NCBI GenBank assembly: GCA_017610545.1
Contig: JAFCBV010000014.1
Span: forward strand, 1-9,187
Source: Candidatus Nanohalarchaeota archaeon
GTDB taxonomy: Archaea; EX4484-52; B79-G9
Direction of reading: 5' to 3'
Length of the DNA: 9,187 bases
This document shows positions 1-6,400 of this stretch, piece by piece. The first letter of the stretch is position 1. Each line of letters starts with the position of its first letter. The notes below the pieces were generated by a model. The model was not told the DNA's origin. It ran no database searches and saw only the letters and a program-made list of their open reading frames with translations. Both the position numbers and the translations under genes were made by a program.

Positions 1-145
1 AATGCATTGTATCGAATATATTGGAAAAATAAATGTTATATGTGTTGTGAATCTACTGTAGGAACCCGAATGACTTGAAATGGCCGTATTTTAAGGCAGC
101 ATACGAAATAGGCGTGAATACAGTGTTCTTGAATGAGCCGATAAC

Positions 146-154
146 TTTATATAT
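146..154 (+). promoter_or_regulatory. TATA box of the first wHTH-MNT gene
   Basis: The run tttatatat lies about 25-30 nt upstream of the ATG at 178, the distance expected between an archaeal TATA box and the transcription start. Transcription would therefore begin at or next to the start codon, giving a leaderless mRNA. No Shine-Dalgarno motif is seen before the ATG, which agrees with this. The box runs into the first copy of the operator repeat, so a bound regulator would compete with TBP. The call is based on sequence only. Confidence 0.6.
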
Positions 155-186
155 CACATGATACAAAAATATATCACATGATACAA
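150..186 (+). repeat. Tandem 17-bp operator-like repeat over promoter and start codon
   Basis: The 17-mer tatatcacatgatacaa occurs twice, at 150-166 and 170-186, as perfect direct copies with a 20-bp period. Its core atcacatgat is one base off a 10-bp palindrome. The first copy overlaps the TATA box and the second contains the ATG start codon at 178. A near-identical element sits at the start of the paralogous gene (1870-1905, opposite strand), so this is most simply a binding site for the winged-helix domain that both proteins carry. The autoregulatory role is inferred. Confidence 0.65.
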
Positions 187-699
187 GAATATAACACTTA
201 TCGGATATTGCAGTTGTTTTTTGACCAGCCGACAAAACATTTTCAGCTTCGAGAGATTGCAAGACTCATTAATCTTGGCATGCCTTCAGTAATCAATCAT
301 GTAAAGAAGCTTGAGAAAGAAGGGTTTGTCAAAAAAGAGAAGAATGGTGTCTATGACAGCTATATTTCCTCAGGAGGCGCGCTTTTCAAAACATACAAGA
401 GAAATGATATTTTATTGCGCGTTCACCAATCCGGGCTTATTGAATGTCTTGAAGATGCTTTGATGCCTGATGCAATTGTGCTATTTGGCTCATGCTCGCG
501 CGGAGAAGATATTGAGACAAGCGACATTGACCTTTTTCTGGTGGCAAAGGAAAAAGATATTGAATTGAAAAAATTTGAAAACAAGCTTAAGAGAAAAATT
601 TCACTTCATTTTGAGCAAAATGCTTCAAAAGTTCCAAAAGAGCTTTTGAACAACATAATAAACGGAACCGTGCTTTTTGGTTATCTCAAGGTGTTTTGA
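178..699 (+). CDS. Winged-helix plus MNT nucleotidyltransferase protein (orphan MNT paralogue)
   Basis: A 173-residue protein with two parts. Residues about 5-60 look like a winged-helix DNA-binding domain (QLREIARLINLGMPSVINHV is the helix-turn-helix). Residues about 95-150 are a minimal nucleotidyltransferase (MNT) domain: G104-S105 in LFGSCSRG and the metal-binding acidic pair D116 and D118 in SDIDLFLV. MNT proteins of this type are usually antitoxins of HEPN toxins; known members neutralise the toxin by transferring AMP to it. Here no HEPN gene follows: the next gene (762-1307) runs the other way and belongs to the paralogue at 1291-1878, with which this protein shares architecture and motifs (GMPS, HVK.LEKE, SDIDLFLV). 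The ATG at 178 is chosen because it gives the full winged helix and lies at leaderless distance from a TATA box. Function as antitoxin or repressor is inferred. Confidence 0.85.
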   Translation: MIQEYNTYRILQLFFDQPTKHFQLREIARLINLGMPSVINHVKKLEKEGFVKKEKNGVYDSYISSGGALFKTYKRNDILLRVHQSGLIECLEDALMPDAIVLFGSCSRGEDIETSDIDLFLVAKEKDIELKKFENKLKRKISLHFEQNASKVPKELLNNIINGTVLFGYLKVF

Positions 700-761
700 T
701 GAAGTTATGGGGTGAGTCGCAGAGAGAAATAAGGATGGTCTAGTCAGATAAAGATTGCAGG

Positions 762-1307
762 TTACACAATTTTTCTTACTTTTTCTACAAATTCCTCTGC
801 GTTTTTCTTTGCTTCGTTGACGAGCGTAAGTTCAAAGGCTCTTGAGACGTCGTAGCATGCGCGTTCGCGCAGTGATTTTGTTTGGACAAATGCTTCTATG
901 TCATTCTCTTCGAGACAATTTCCCAAAAGCCCCACATCTTCCCGCGTCAGGTGCTTTGATTCATGAAAATAATAATAAATGACGGCGCATAGTGTTGCAG
1001 AATGGGATTTTGAAGATATGCCAAATTTTGAGACAAGTGCAAGAGCCGCATGATATATCGAATAATAAAACGACGTAATAACCCAATCATAAAAATTCTC
1101 GTTTTGGCCGAAAATTCTTGAAATTTCATCTTTATGCTTATCGATAAGCCAGTTTGAAAAAGAAAGGTTGTGTTCGGATTTTGCAAGAAAATTCGCTGGC
1201 TTTAGCGTTTCTTTTCTCAAAACCCCCTTTCGGATGTATGTATCCAGCCAAAGCTTGCACTTTCTTTCATCTTTCATCCATGCGTACCAGTCAGGCTTGC
1301 CTTTCAT
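762..1307 (-). CDS. HEPN-domain protein, probable toxin partner of the MNT gene
   Basis: A 181-residue, mostly alpha-helical protein. The segment around residues 72-110 (FYDWVITSFYYSIYHAALAL and following) is typical of HEPN domains of the UPF0332-like group, and the C-terminal RERACYDV (residues 147-154) sits where that group has its R-rich, Tyr-containing motif. HEPN proteins paired with MNT proteins act as RNase toxins or are inactive relatives. The usual Rx4-6H catalytic signature is not obvious: no His follows R147 or R149 at the right spacing, so RNase activity is uncertain. The gene begins inside the end of the upstream MNT gene (17-nt overlap), which implies translational coupling. 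The ATG at 1307 has only a weak ribosome site; M11 is an alternative start. It ends 62 bp from the convergent gene at 178-699. Confidence 0.78.
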   Translation of the reverse strand: MKGKPDWYAWMKDERKCKLWLDTYIRKGVLRKETLKPANFLAKSEHNLSFSNWLIDKHKDEISRIFGQNENFYDWVITSFYYSIYHAALALVSKFGISSKSHSATLCAVIYYYFHESKHLTREDVGLLGNCLEENDIEAFVQTKSLRERACYDVSRAFELTLVNEAKKNAEEFVEKVRKIV

Positions 1308-1878
1308 TTTCCAACAACACCCACCATTCCACTCCTTGCACGATTATTTTGCTCTTTTTCAATTCCCGCATGAATTTGTCTTTTTCATCAAAGAATTTTT
1401 GATTGAATTCTTTCATAGATATGTAAACCGGCGAAATTTCAACGCTATGTTTATATCTTATTCCTTTCGCCTTGCCTTCTATATCTTCTTTATCGGGCTT
1501 GTTGAAAACCAAAAACAGATCGATATCGCTTTTTTTGGTAAATGTGCTCTTGGCGTATGAGCCGAAAAGAACTGTAAGTGCCGGTTTTTTTGAAAGTTGC
1601 TTTAGAAACTCGAAAATAGCGCTTCTGGCTTTATTCGGAAGCAGATACAACTTTGTATATTCTATCATGTGTATGTATGGAATAATCATCTTGTTTTCGT
1701 AGTTAAGAAAGAGCTTTACATTTCTTCCTTCTCTCACCTTTTTTATAAGGCGCTCTTTCTCCAAATTTTTGACATGGTGGATTATCGACGGCATTCCTGC
1801 ATTCAGAAGTCTCGATAACTCGCGCAAATGCACACCTTCCTTTTGATATATCTCAGACAGCACATTGAGTTGTGACAT
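1291..1878 (-). CDS. Winged-helix plus MNT nucleotidyltransferase protein, partner of the HEPN gene
   Basis: A 195-residue protein with the same layout as the gene at 178-699. An N-terminal winged helix (residues about 5-55, HLRELSRLLNAGMPSIIHHV) is followed by a linker with the hydrophobic stretch MIIPYIHMIEYTKLYLL, then an MNT domain with G106-S107 in LFGSYAKS and D118/D120 in SDIDLFLV. A Glu in HSVEISPVY (about 147) may supply the third acidic position. Its 3' end overlaps the HEPN gene by 17 nt, the classic MNT-HEPN antitoxin/toxin order. The start at 1878 gives a complete winged helix and lies about 28 nt from a TATA box. The fused DNA-binding domain suggests it represses its own promoter, through the repeat at 1870-1905. 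The pyrC gene ends 60 bp upstream on the same strand, so some read-through transcription is possible. Confidence 0.88.
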   Translation of the reverse strand: MSQLNVLSEIYQKEGVHLRELSRLLNAGMPSIIHHVKNLEKERLIKKVREGRNVKLFLNYENKMIIPYIHMIEYTKLYLLPNKARSAIFEFLKQLSKKPALTVLFGSYAKSTFTKKSDIDLFLVFNKPDKEDIEGKAKGIRYKHSVEISPVYISMKEFNQKFFDEKDKFMRELKKSKIIVQGVEWWVLLENERQA

Positions 1879-1905
1879 GACATATATTTTGTATCATATG
1901 ATATA
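1870..1905 (-). repeat. Operator-like repeat pair over promoter and start of the MNT-HEPN operon
   Basis: Read on the minus strand, tatatcatatgatacaa (1905-1889) differs by one base from the 17-mer at 150-166, and contains the perfect 12-bp palindrome tatcatatgata (1892-1903). A second, degenerate copy, tatatgtcatgtcacaa (1886-1870), matches the 17-mer at 13 of 17 positions and holds the ATG at the same place as in the other gene. The period is 19 bp here and 20 bp there. A shared winged-helix target is the simplest reading; binding is inferred. Confidence 0.62.
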
Positions 1906-1910
1906 TAAAG
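1902..1910 (-). promoter_or_regulatory. TATA box of the MNT-HEPN operon
   Basis: On the minus strand the run actttatatat resembles the element before the gene at 178, and lies about 28 nt from the ATG at 1878. This spacing predicts a leaderless transcript. It gives the toxin-antitoxin pair a promoter separate from the pyr operon that ends just upstream on the same strand. Confidence 0.58.
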
Positions 1911-1938
1911 TTTATCGTTAGTTTACGGGAATGAGCAA

Positions 1939-3243
1939 TCAGGGAAATAAATCCTCTCCCTCCGTTTCATAAAACCTCTTTGCATCATAAACCAATTTCC
2001 CATTCACAAATGTCATAACAGGCCAACCCTTAAGTATCATTCCTTCATACGGCGACCAGCCGCATTTCGTGTGCTGCTCCTCGCGCTTTACTTCTTTTTC
2101 AAGATTCATGTCAACAACTATGATGTCTGCAAAGCTTCCTTCTTTAATTTCGCCGCGCTCTTTCAGTCCGAACCTTTTTGCAGGATTTGTTGAACAGGTT
2201 TTTACAAATGTTTCAAGGGAAATTTTGTTTTTATTTATAGCATCAAGAAGGAGCGGTACGCGCATTTCAACTCCCGGAACTCCTGCAGGAGCATCAAAAA
2301 AGTTCTTGCTCTTCTCATCAATTGTATGGGGGGCATGGTCTGTTGAAATGATGTCTATTTCATCACGGTTTATTCCGTTCCATAAGGTAGAGAGATCACT
2401 TTCATTTCTTACAGGAGGATTCATCTTTGCGCGTGCCCCTTTTTCCTCAAGGTCTTTTGTGGTCATAAACAAATATGTCGGGCATGTGTCGCAAGTGATG
2501 TCTTGACCCTCTTTTTTTGCATTGTAAATAAGTTCGGTTGCGCGCGCTGTTGTCATGTGCGTTATGTGCGCTTTTGCGCCGGAATCTTTTTGAAAACATA
2601 TTGCAGTCTCAACTGCTTTTATTTCTGCGCTATGAGGCCGGGAGTCTGCGTGCGCGAGAAAATCTTTTCTTTCTTTCATATCTTCTGCTGTAGCCTCAAG
2701 GATTTCGTGGTCCTCTGCATGAATTACTATTATTTTTCCTGTTTCCTTTACTTTTTCGAAGGCTTTTTTCTGAAGCACAGGGTCTGTCAGAAGAAGGTCT
2801 CCTGTTGTCTTACACATGTGAAGCTTGAAGCCGCACACGTGCGGTGCAACTTCATTAAGAGAATCAAGATTGTCGGGGCCAAGGCCGAAATAAAGTCCGT
2901 AATTTACAACGCTTTTTTTTGCAAGCTCTTTTTTCTGAAACAAGCGCTCTTTTGTGGTTATTGGCGGGTCATTGTTTACCATGTCAAATACTGTTGTTGT
3001 TCCGCCCGATGCTGCAGCGCGCGAGCCACTTGCCCAGTCTTCTTTGTGGCTTTCAGAGAAATCGCGGAAGTGAACATGAATGTCTATTGCGCCCGGAAGA
3101 ATGAGTTTTCCTGTACAGTCTATTTTTTTGCCTGAAAGGTTTTCTCCAATCTTTGCAATTCTTTCGTTTTCAATAAGAATGTCTTTTTTTTCAAGTTTTC
3201 CGTCCAGGAAAACATGCCCTCCTGAAAGAACAATGGAACTCAT
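1939..3243 (-). CDS. pyrC: Dihydroorotase
   Basis: A 434-residue amidohydrolase that cyclises N-carbamoyl-aspartate to dihydroorotate, the third step of UMP synthesis. The zinc site is readable: HVH in DIHVHFRD (H56, H58), K140 in GFKLHMCK as the likely carboxylated lysine, H175 in VIHAEDHE, H229 in ITHMTTA, and D302 in STDHAPH as the catalytic base. The C-terminal GSFADIIVVD and VNGKLVYD are typical of the amidohydrolase beta sandwich. Length fits class I dihydroorotases. The start at 3243 is chosen because its ATG overlaps the pyrK stop as ATGA and follows a ggaagg ribosome site; an in-frame ATG at 3258 would add five residues inside pyrK. It is the last gene of the pyr operon. Related hydantoinases and allantoinases are possible on motifs alone, but the operon settles the role. 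Confidence 0.96.
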   Translation of the reverse strand: MSSIVLSGGHVFLDGKLEKKDILIENERIAKIGENLSGKKIDCTGKLILPGAIDIHVHFRDFSESHKEDWASGSRAAASGGTTTVFDMVNNDPPITTKERLFQKKELAKKSVVNYGLYFGLGPDNLDSLNEVAPHVCGFKLHMCKTTGDLLLTDPVLQKKAFEKVKETGKIIVIHAEDHEILEATAEDMKERKDFLAHADSRPHSAEIKAVETAICFQKDSGAKAHITHMTTARATELIYNAKKEGQDITCDTCPTYLFMTTKDLEEKGARAKMNPPVRNESDLSTLWNGINRDEIDIISTDHAPHTIDEKSKNFFDAPAGVPGVEMRVPLLLDAINKNKISLETFVKTCSTNPAKRFGLKERGEIKEGSFADIIVVDMNLEKEVKREEQHTKCGWSPYEGMILKGWPVMTFVNGKLVYDAKRFYETEGEDLFP

Positions 3244-4055
3244 GCAAAGTCCTTCCATTCCTTTTTTGCGCCGGTCTTGTCGCGCGCAAAGAACCCGAAG
3301 TCTGATATTTTCTTTAAGTCCGCGCTTCCAAAAACAGGGCCGTCTTTACATACGCGCAGGCCTGTGGGGTCAAGCACACACTGCCCGCAGACACCGAAAC
3401 CGCATTTTATCCAGCGCTCGAGAGATGCCTGCACAGGAACATTGTTTTTTTCACCCATTTGCACAATATGATACATCATGATTTCAGGGCCGCAGGTGTA
3501 TATGCAGTCGAATTTTTCTTCAGAGAGAAGTTTTTCAAGTGCCTGTGTTGTGAATCCTTTTATGCCGCGCGAGCCATCGTCTGTTGTTATAACAAGCTTT
3601 GCGCCGAGCTTTTCTATTTTGTCTGCAAAGAGGATATTTTTTTCTGTGTCTGCGCCGATTATGGCGGTTGTTTCAATTCCTTTTGATATGGCTTCTTCTG
3701 CGAGCAAAAGAAGTGCTGCGCTTCCATAGCCGCCTCCGACAAGAACTATTTTTTTGCCAACCACATCAAAGCCGTGTCCGTAAGGGCCGCGCACCCCGAG
3801 AATATCTCCTTCTTTCATCTCATGCATTTTTGAGGTTGCTTTGCCTCTTTTTTTGACAGTTATTGAAACTGTTTTTCCTTTTCCTGTCAGGGTGAATGGC
3901 TTTTCATCAACTTCAGGAATCCATGCCATTACAAACTGGCCGGGCTTTGCTGAAATTTCTTTATTGAGTATGAATGTCTTGACATCGTGCGTTTCGCTGA
4001 TGACTTTATTTATTCGCACTCCAACAGGGTAGTCAGCTTTATTCATGCGCGGCAC
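3240..4055 (-). CDS. pyrK: Dihydroorotate dehydrogenase electron-transfer subunit
   Basis: A 271-residue iron-sulfur flavoprotein that passes electrons from dihydroorotate dehydrogenase B to NAD+. Residues about 10-95 form the ferredoxin-reductase-type FAD domain (KPGQFVMAWIP; KPFTLTG). Residues about 100-205 form the NAD-binding part (IVLVGGGYGSAALLLLAEEA; YTCGPEIMM). The C-terminal cysteines in CGFGVCGQC and the later RVCKDGPVF are the four [2Fe-2S] ligands of PyrK. The start is taken as GTG at 4055, which has a good aaaggag ribosome site 7 nt upstream and overlaps pyrD by 17 nt; ATG at 4046 (M4) is the alternative. Its stop overlaps the pyrC start by four bases. Adjacent pyrD confirms the heterotetrameric class 1B enzyme. 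Confidence 0.95.
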   Translation of the reverse strand: MPRMNKADYPVGVRINKVISETHDVKTFILNKEISAKPGQFVMAWIPEVDEKPFTLTGKGKTVSITVKKRGKATSKMHEMKEGDILGVRGPYGHGFDVVGKKIVLVGGGYGSAALLLLAEEAISKGIETTAIIGADTEKNILFADKIEKLGAKLVITTDDGSRGIKGFTTQALEKLLSEEKFDCIYTCGPEIMMYHIVQMGEKNNVPVQASLERWIKCGFGVCGQCVLDPTGLRVCKDGPVFGSADLKKISDFGFFARDKTGAKKEWKDFA

Positions 4056-4941
4056 CTGTAATCTCCTTTGTGTTTTTGTAGCCGTGTTCTTTCATCAATT
4101 CAATTGTCTCGTCCCCGATTTTTTTGAATGCGTTCGCGCCTCTATAATATACTGCGGAGCCTATTCCTACCTGCGTTGCCCCTGCAAGCATCATTTCCAT
4201 TGCGTCCCTGCCACTTGTCACTCCACCGACGCCGATTATCGGAATCTTTACTGCTTCATATATTTCATACACGCACCTGACAGCAACAGGGCGAAGCGCA
4301 GGGCCACTTATGCCGCCCATCTTGAAGTCAAGGACAGGTTTTCTTGATGCGATATCAATTATCATCCCGGGGCCAAGAGTGTTCACAGCAGTTATGCCGT
4401 CTGCTCCCGCATCTTCGGCAGTTTTTGCAAGTGCGCCGATTTTGTCAACATTCGGGGATAGCTTTACAAGAACAGGTATTTTTACAGCGTCTTTTACGGT
4501 GCTTGTAAGTTCAGAGAGGAGTTTCGGGTCGCTTGCATACGGCTTTTTATGGACTACGTTTGGGCAGGAAGGGTTTATTTCTATAAGGTCTGCACCTGCT
4601 CCCTCTGCCATTGTTGCGACCTTTGCAATATCTTTCGGGGTGTCGCCTATTGCGTTTGCAATAAGAGGCACATGCTTTTCTTTTACTTTTTTTATTTCAG
4701 GGAGAAAGGCATCTATTCCCGGGTTTGACAGCCCTACAGCATTTAGAAGACCTGCTTCGAATGCTATTACAGTTGGGTTGGCATGGCCGCGCTTGGCTTC
4801 AAGGCTTATTGATTTGGTTGTCACAGTGCCGGCCCCGGACTCGTGCGCGCGAATTAAAGATGATGCCGATACACCAAGAATTCCTGCAGAAAGAACAAAG
4901 GGATTTTTAAGGTCAATCCCAAGGGAGCGCATCTTCAGCAT
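4039..4941 (-). CDS. pyrD: Dihydroorotate dehydrogenase catalytic subunit, class 1B
   Basis: A 300-residue FMN-containing TIM-barrel enzyme that oxidises dihydroorotate to orotate. Visible family marks are TTKSISLEAKRG near the N terminus (K43 is a likely FMN/substrate contact), ENP-like EINPSCPNV with the class 1 catalytic cysteine at C126, VLVKLSPN, and the C-terminal phosphate-binding GVGGVTSGRDAMEMMLAGA. A catalytic Cys rather than Ser, plus the neighbouring pyrK, puts it in class 1B, which is soluble and NAD-dependent. The ATG at 4941 has a ggtga site 7 nt upstream and starts 6 nt after pyrI; M4 at 4932 is possible. Its 3' end overlaps the pyrK start. Confidence 0.96.
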   Translation of the reverse strand: MLKMRSLGIDLKNPFVLSAGILGVSASSLIRAHESGAGTVTTKSISLEAKRGHANPTVIAFEAGLLNAVGLSNPGIDAFLPEIKKVKEKHVPLIANAIGDTPKDIAKVATMAEGAGADLIEINPSCPNVVHKKPYASDPKLLSELTSTVKDAVKIPVLVKLSPNVDKIGALAKTAEDAGADGITAVNTLGPGMIIDIASRKPVLDFKMGGISGPALRPVAVRCVYEIYEAVKIPIIGVGGVTSGRDAMEMMLAGATQVGIGSAVYYRGANAFKKIGDETIELMKEHGYKNTKEITGAAHE

Positions 4942-4947
4942 CGCACA

Positions 4948-5391
4948 TCACCGCACCTGTATTTCCTGCTCACAGTAAATGCACTTGAGGATTGCAGGCT
5001 TTTTTGAGATAACATCGAACTCGCTTGCGGTGTTTGGCTCCATGTTTGAAATGCATAAAGGGTTTTTGCATTTAACATGCCCCTTTATTGTGTCCGGGAG
5101 AGTCACTTTTTCTTTCTTTTTGACACCGAAATCCTTTATGGTGGCAATGGTCGCGTCAGGGCTAAGGAGCGCAACTTCTTCGTATTCTTTTGGTGCAAGG
5201 TATTTGTCATCGATTTTGAGTATGTCCTTTTTGCCCAGGTTTGTGCTTGGCACATTGATTGCGATTATGGCGGTCCGTTCTTCAACGCCTTTGAGTGCGC
5301 GAAAGACCTCAATACCCTTTTCGGCGGTGATGTGGTCTATTACCGTACCGTTCTTTATTTTTTCTACAAGAAGGGTTTTTTTATTATTCAT
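4948..5391 (-). CDS. pyrI: Aspartate carbamoyltransferase regulatory chain
   Basis: A 147-residue regulatory subunit of aspartate transcarbamoylase. The N-terminal part (residues about 1-95) is the nucleotide-binding allosteric domain (VEKIKNGTVIDHITAEKG; INVPS; KKDILKI). The C-terminal part carries the structural zinc site: C108 and C113 in CKNPLC, C137 and C140 in CIYC. In characterised enzymes this chain binds CTP and ATP and tunes the catalytic trimer. Its ATG overlaps the pyrB stop as ATGA (5388-5391), so the two chains are probably translated in a coupled way and at fixed ratio. Length matches the family, which runs near 150 residues. Its presence means end-product feedback on the operon's first enzyme is likely. 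Confidence 0.96.
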   Translation of the reverse strand: MNNKKTLLVEKIKNGTVIDHITAEKGIEVFRALKGVEERTAIIAINVPSTNLGKKDILKIDDKYLAPKEYEEVALLSPDATIATIKDFGVKKKEKVTLPDTIKGHVKCKNPLCISNMEPNTASEFDVISKKPAILKCIYCEQEIQVR

Positions 5392-6314
5392 TCTACCAAC
5401 CCCAAAACAAGTGCAATCAGCGCCATTCTCGTAGGCACACCGTATGCGGCCTGCTTAAAGTATACAGCCCTTGGGTCTGAGTCAACTTCATACGAGATCT
5501 CGTCAACTCTCGGCAGGGGGTGCATTAAAATCATATCTTTTTTTGCAAGGGACATGACTTTTTTGTCTATAATTGTACTACTTTTAACATCCAAATATTC
5601 TTTTTCAGAGCCAAAGCGCTCTTTTTGTATTCTTGTAGCATAGACAACGTCAAGGTTTGGTATGGCTTTTTCGATTTTGCTTTCTTCTATGACCTGTATA
5701 TTTTTTTTGGCAAGATTTTTGAGAACATATTTTGGCATCCTAAGCTGTTCCGGGGAGATGCAGTATATTTTGACGCCCTCGAAAAGCGACAGGGCGTATG
5801 CAAGGGAGTGGACGGTCCTTCCGTACTTAAGATCCCCGAAAAGCCCTATATTGAGCCCTTCTATTTTGCCCTTTTCTTTCATGATTGTGAACAGGTCGAG
5901 AATTGTCTGCGTTGGATGCTGGTGGCCCCCGTCTCCTGCATTTATCACAGGGACATCCGATGCGTTTGCAGAGACGCGCGCAGCGCCTTCAGAAGGGTGG
6001 CGCACTGTGATTATGTCTGAATATGCTGCTGCCATGCGTATGGTGTCTGTAAGGATCTCGCCTTTTTTGACAGAGGTGGCTTTTGCATCTGCAAAGCCTA
6101 CAATATTTCCGCCAAGGCGCAGCATTGCGCTTTCAAAGGACATTCTTGTTCTTGTGCTTGGCTCAAAGAAAAGGGTTGCAAGTATTTTTCCCTTGCAGAG
6201 GGATGTGCCGTTTTCTATGAAAGAAATCATTTTTTCAGAAACAGAGAGAACCTTGTCTAGTTCCTCGCGAGAGAAGTCTTCTATTGAAATGATGTTTTTG
6301 CCTTTGAGGCTCAT
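5388..6314 (-). CDS. pyrB: Aspartate carbamoyltransferase catalytic chain
   Basis: A 308-residue enzyme that joins carbamoyl phosphate and aspartate to give N-carbamoyl-aspartate. Diagnostic motifs are complete: STRTR (residues 53-57) for carbamoyl phosphate, K84 in VKKGE, H106 in VRHPSEG, HPTQTILDLF (133-142), R166 in KYGRTVHS, RIQKERF for aspartate binding, and HPLPRVDEI (265-273). The frame stays open to an ATG at 6371, but that would read through the TATA box and add 19 unrelated residues, so the start at 6314 is preferred; it begins directly before the conserved MSLKGKNIISIEDF region. It is the first gene of the five-gene operon pyrB-pyrI-pyrD-pyrK-pyrC and overlaps pyrI by four bases. 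Confidence 0.96.
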   Translation of the reverse strand: MSLKGKNIISIEDFSREELDKVLSVSEKMISFIENGTSLCKGKILATLFFEPSTRTRMSFESAMLRLGGNIVGFADAKATSVKKGEILTDTIRMAAAYSDIITVRHPSEGAARVSANASDVPVINAGDGGHQHPTQTILDLFTIMKEKGKIEGLNIGLFGDLKYGRTVHSLAYALSLFEGVKIYCISPEQLRMPKYVLKNLAKKNIQVIEESKIEKAIPNLDVVYATRIQKERFGSEKEYLDVKSSTIIDKKVMSLAKKDMILMHPLPRVDEISYEVDSDPRAVYFKQAAYGVPTRMALIALVLGLVE

Positions 6315-6341
6315 GAGTATCGTAATATGTTGGAAGCACAA

Positions 6342-6354
6342 CTTTTTAAATAAA
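6342..6354 (-). promoter_or_regulatory. TATA box of the pyr operon
   Basis: On the minus strand, tttatttaaaaag lies about 30 nt upstream of the pyrB ATG at 6314. A start about 25 nt downstream of its centre gives a leader of only some 5-10 nt, with no ribosome site and no room for a leader-peptide attenuator. Regulation would have to act at the promoter, or on the enzyme through PyrI. Confidence 0.6.
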
Positions 6355-6368
6355 CGCCTTTCGTAAGG

Positions 6369-6377
6369 CATATATAG
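6369..6377 (+). promoter_or_regulatory. TATA box of the membrane-protein gene
   Basis: The run catatatag is centred about 28 nt before the ATG at 6401, so the transcript should be leaderless. It is back-to-back with the pyr operon promoter, the two boxes being roughly 25 bp apart, which makes them likely to interfere with each other. Confidence 0.58.
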
Positions 6378-6400
6378 TCTGCTTCTACATAGTATCTAAA

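Noticed and set aside
150..186. CRISPR-like array or transposon ends
   Set aside because: Only two copies, with 3-bp spacing and overlap of promoter and start codon; the matching element at the paralogous gene fits an operator.
53..262. Minus-strand frame of 69 residues
   Set aside because: It overlaps the promoter repeat and the start of the well-supported winged-helix/MNT gene on the other strand and has no recognisable motif.
1879..1938. Transcription terminator after pyrC
   Set aside because: No stem-loop or oligo-T tract on the minus strand is convincing; the gap is filled by the promoter of the next gene.
2503..3135. Plus-strand frame of 210 residues antisense to pyrC
   Set aside because: It is rich in Cys and Phe, as expected from the complement of a coding region; the dihydroorotase frame explains the DNA fully.
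4310..4978. Plus-strand frame of 222 residues antisense to pyrD
   Set aside because: Shadow frame: no domain is recognisable, and pyrD carries a complete set of active-site motifs.
6315..6371. N-terminal extension of pyrB to the ATG at 6371
   Set aside because: The added 19 residues are not conserved-looking and the segment contains the TATA box; the start at 6314 fits the family.
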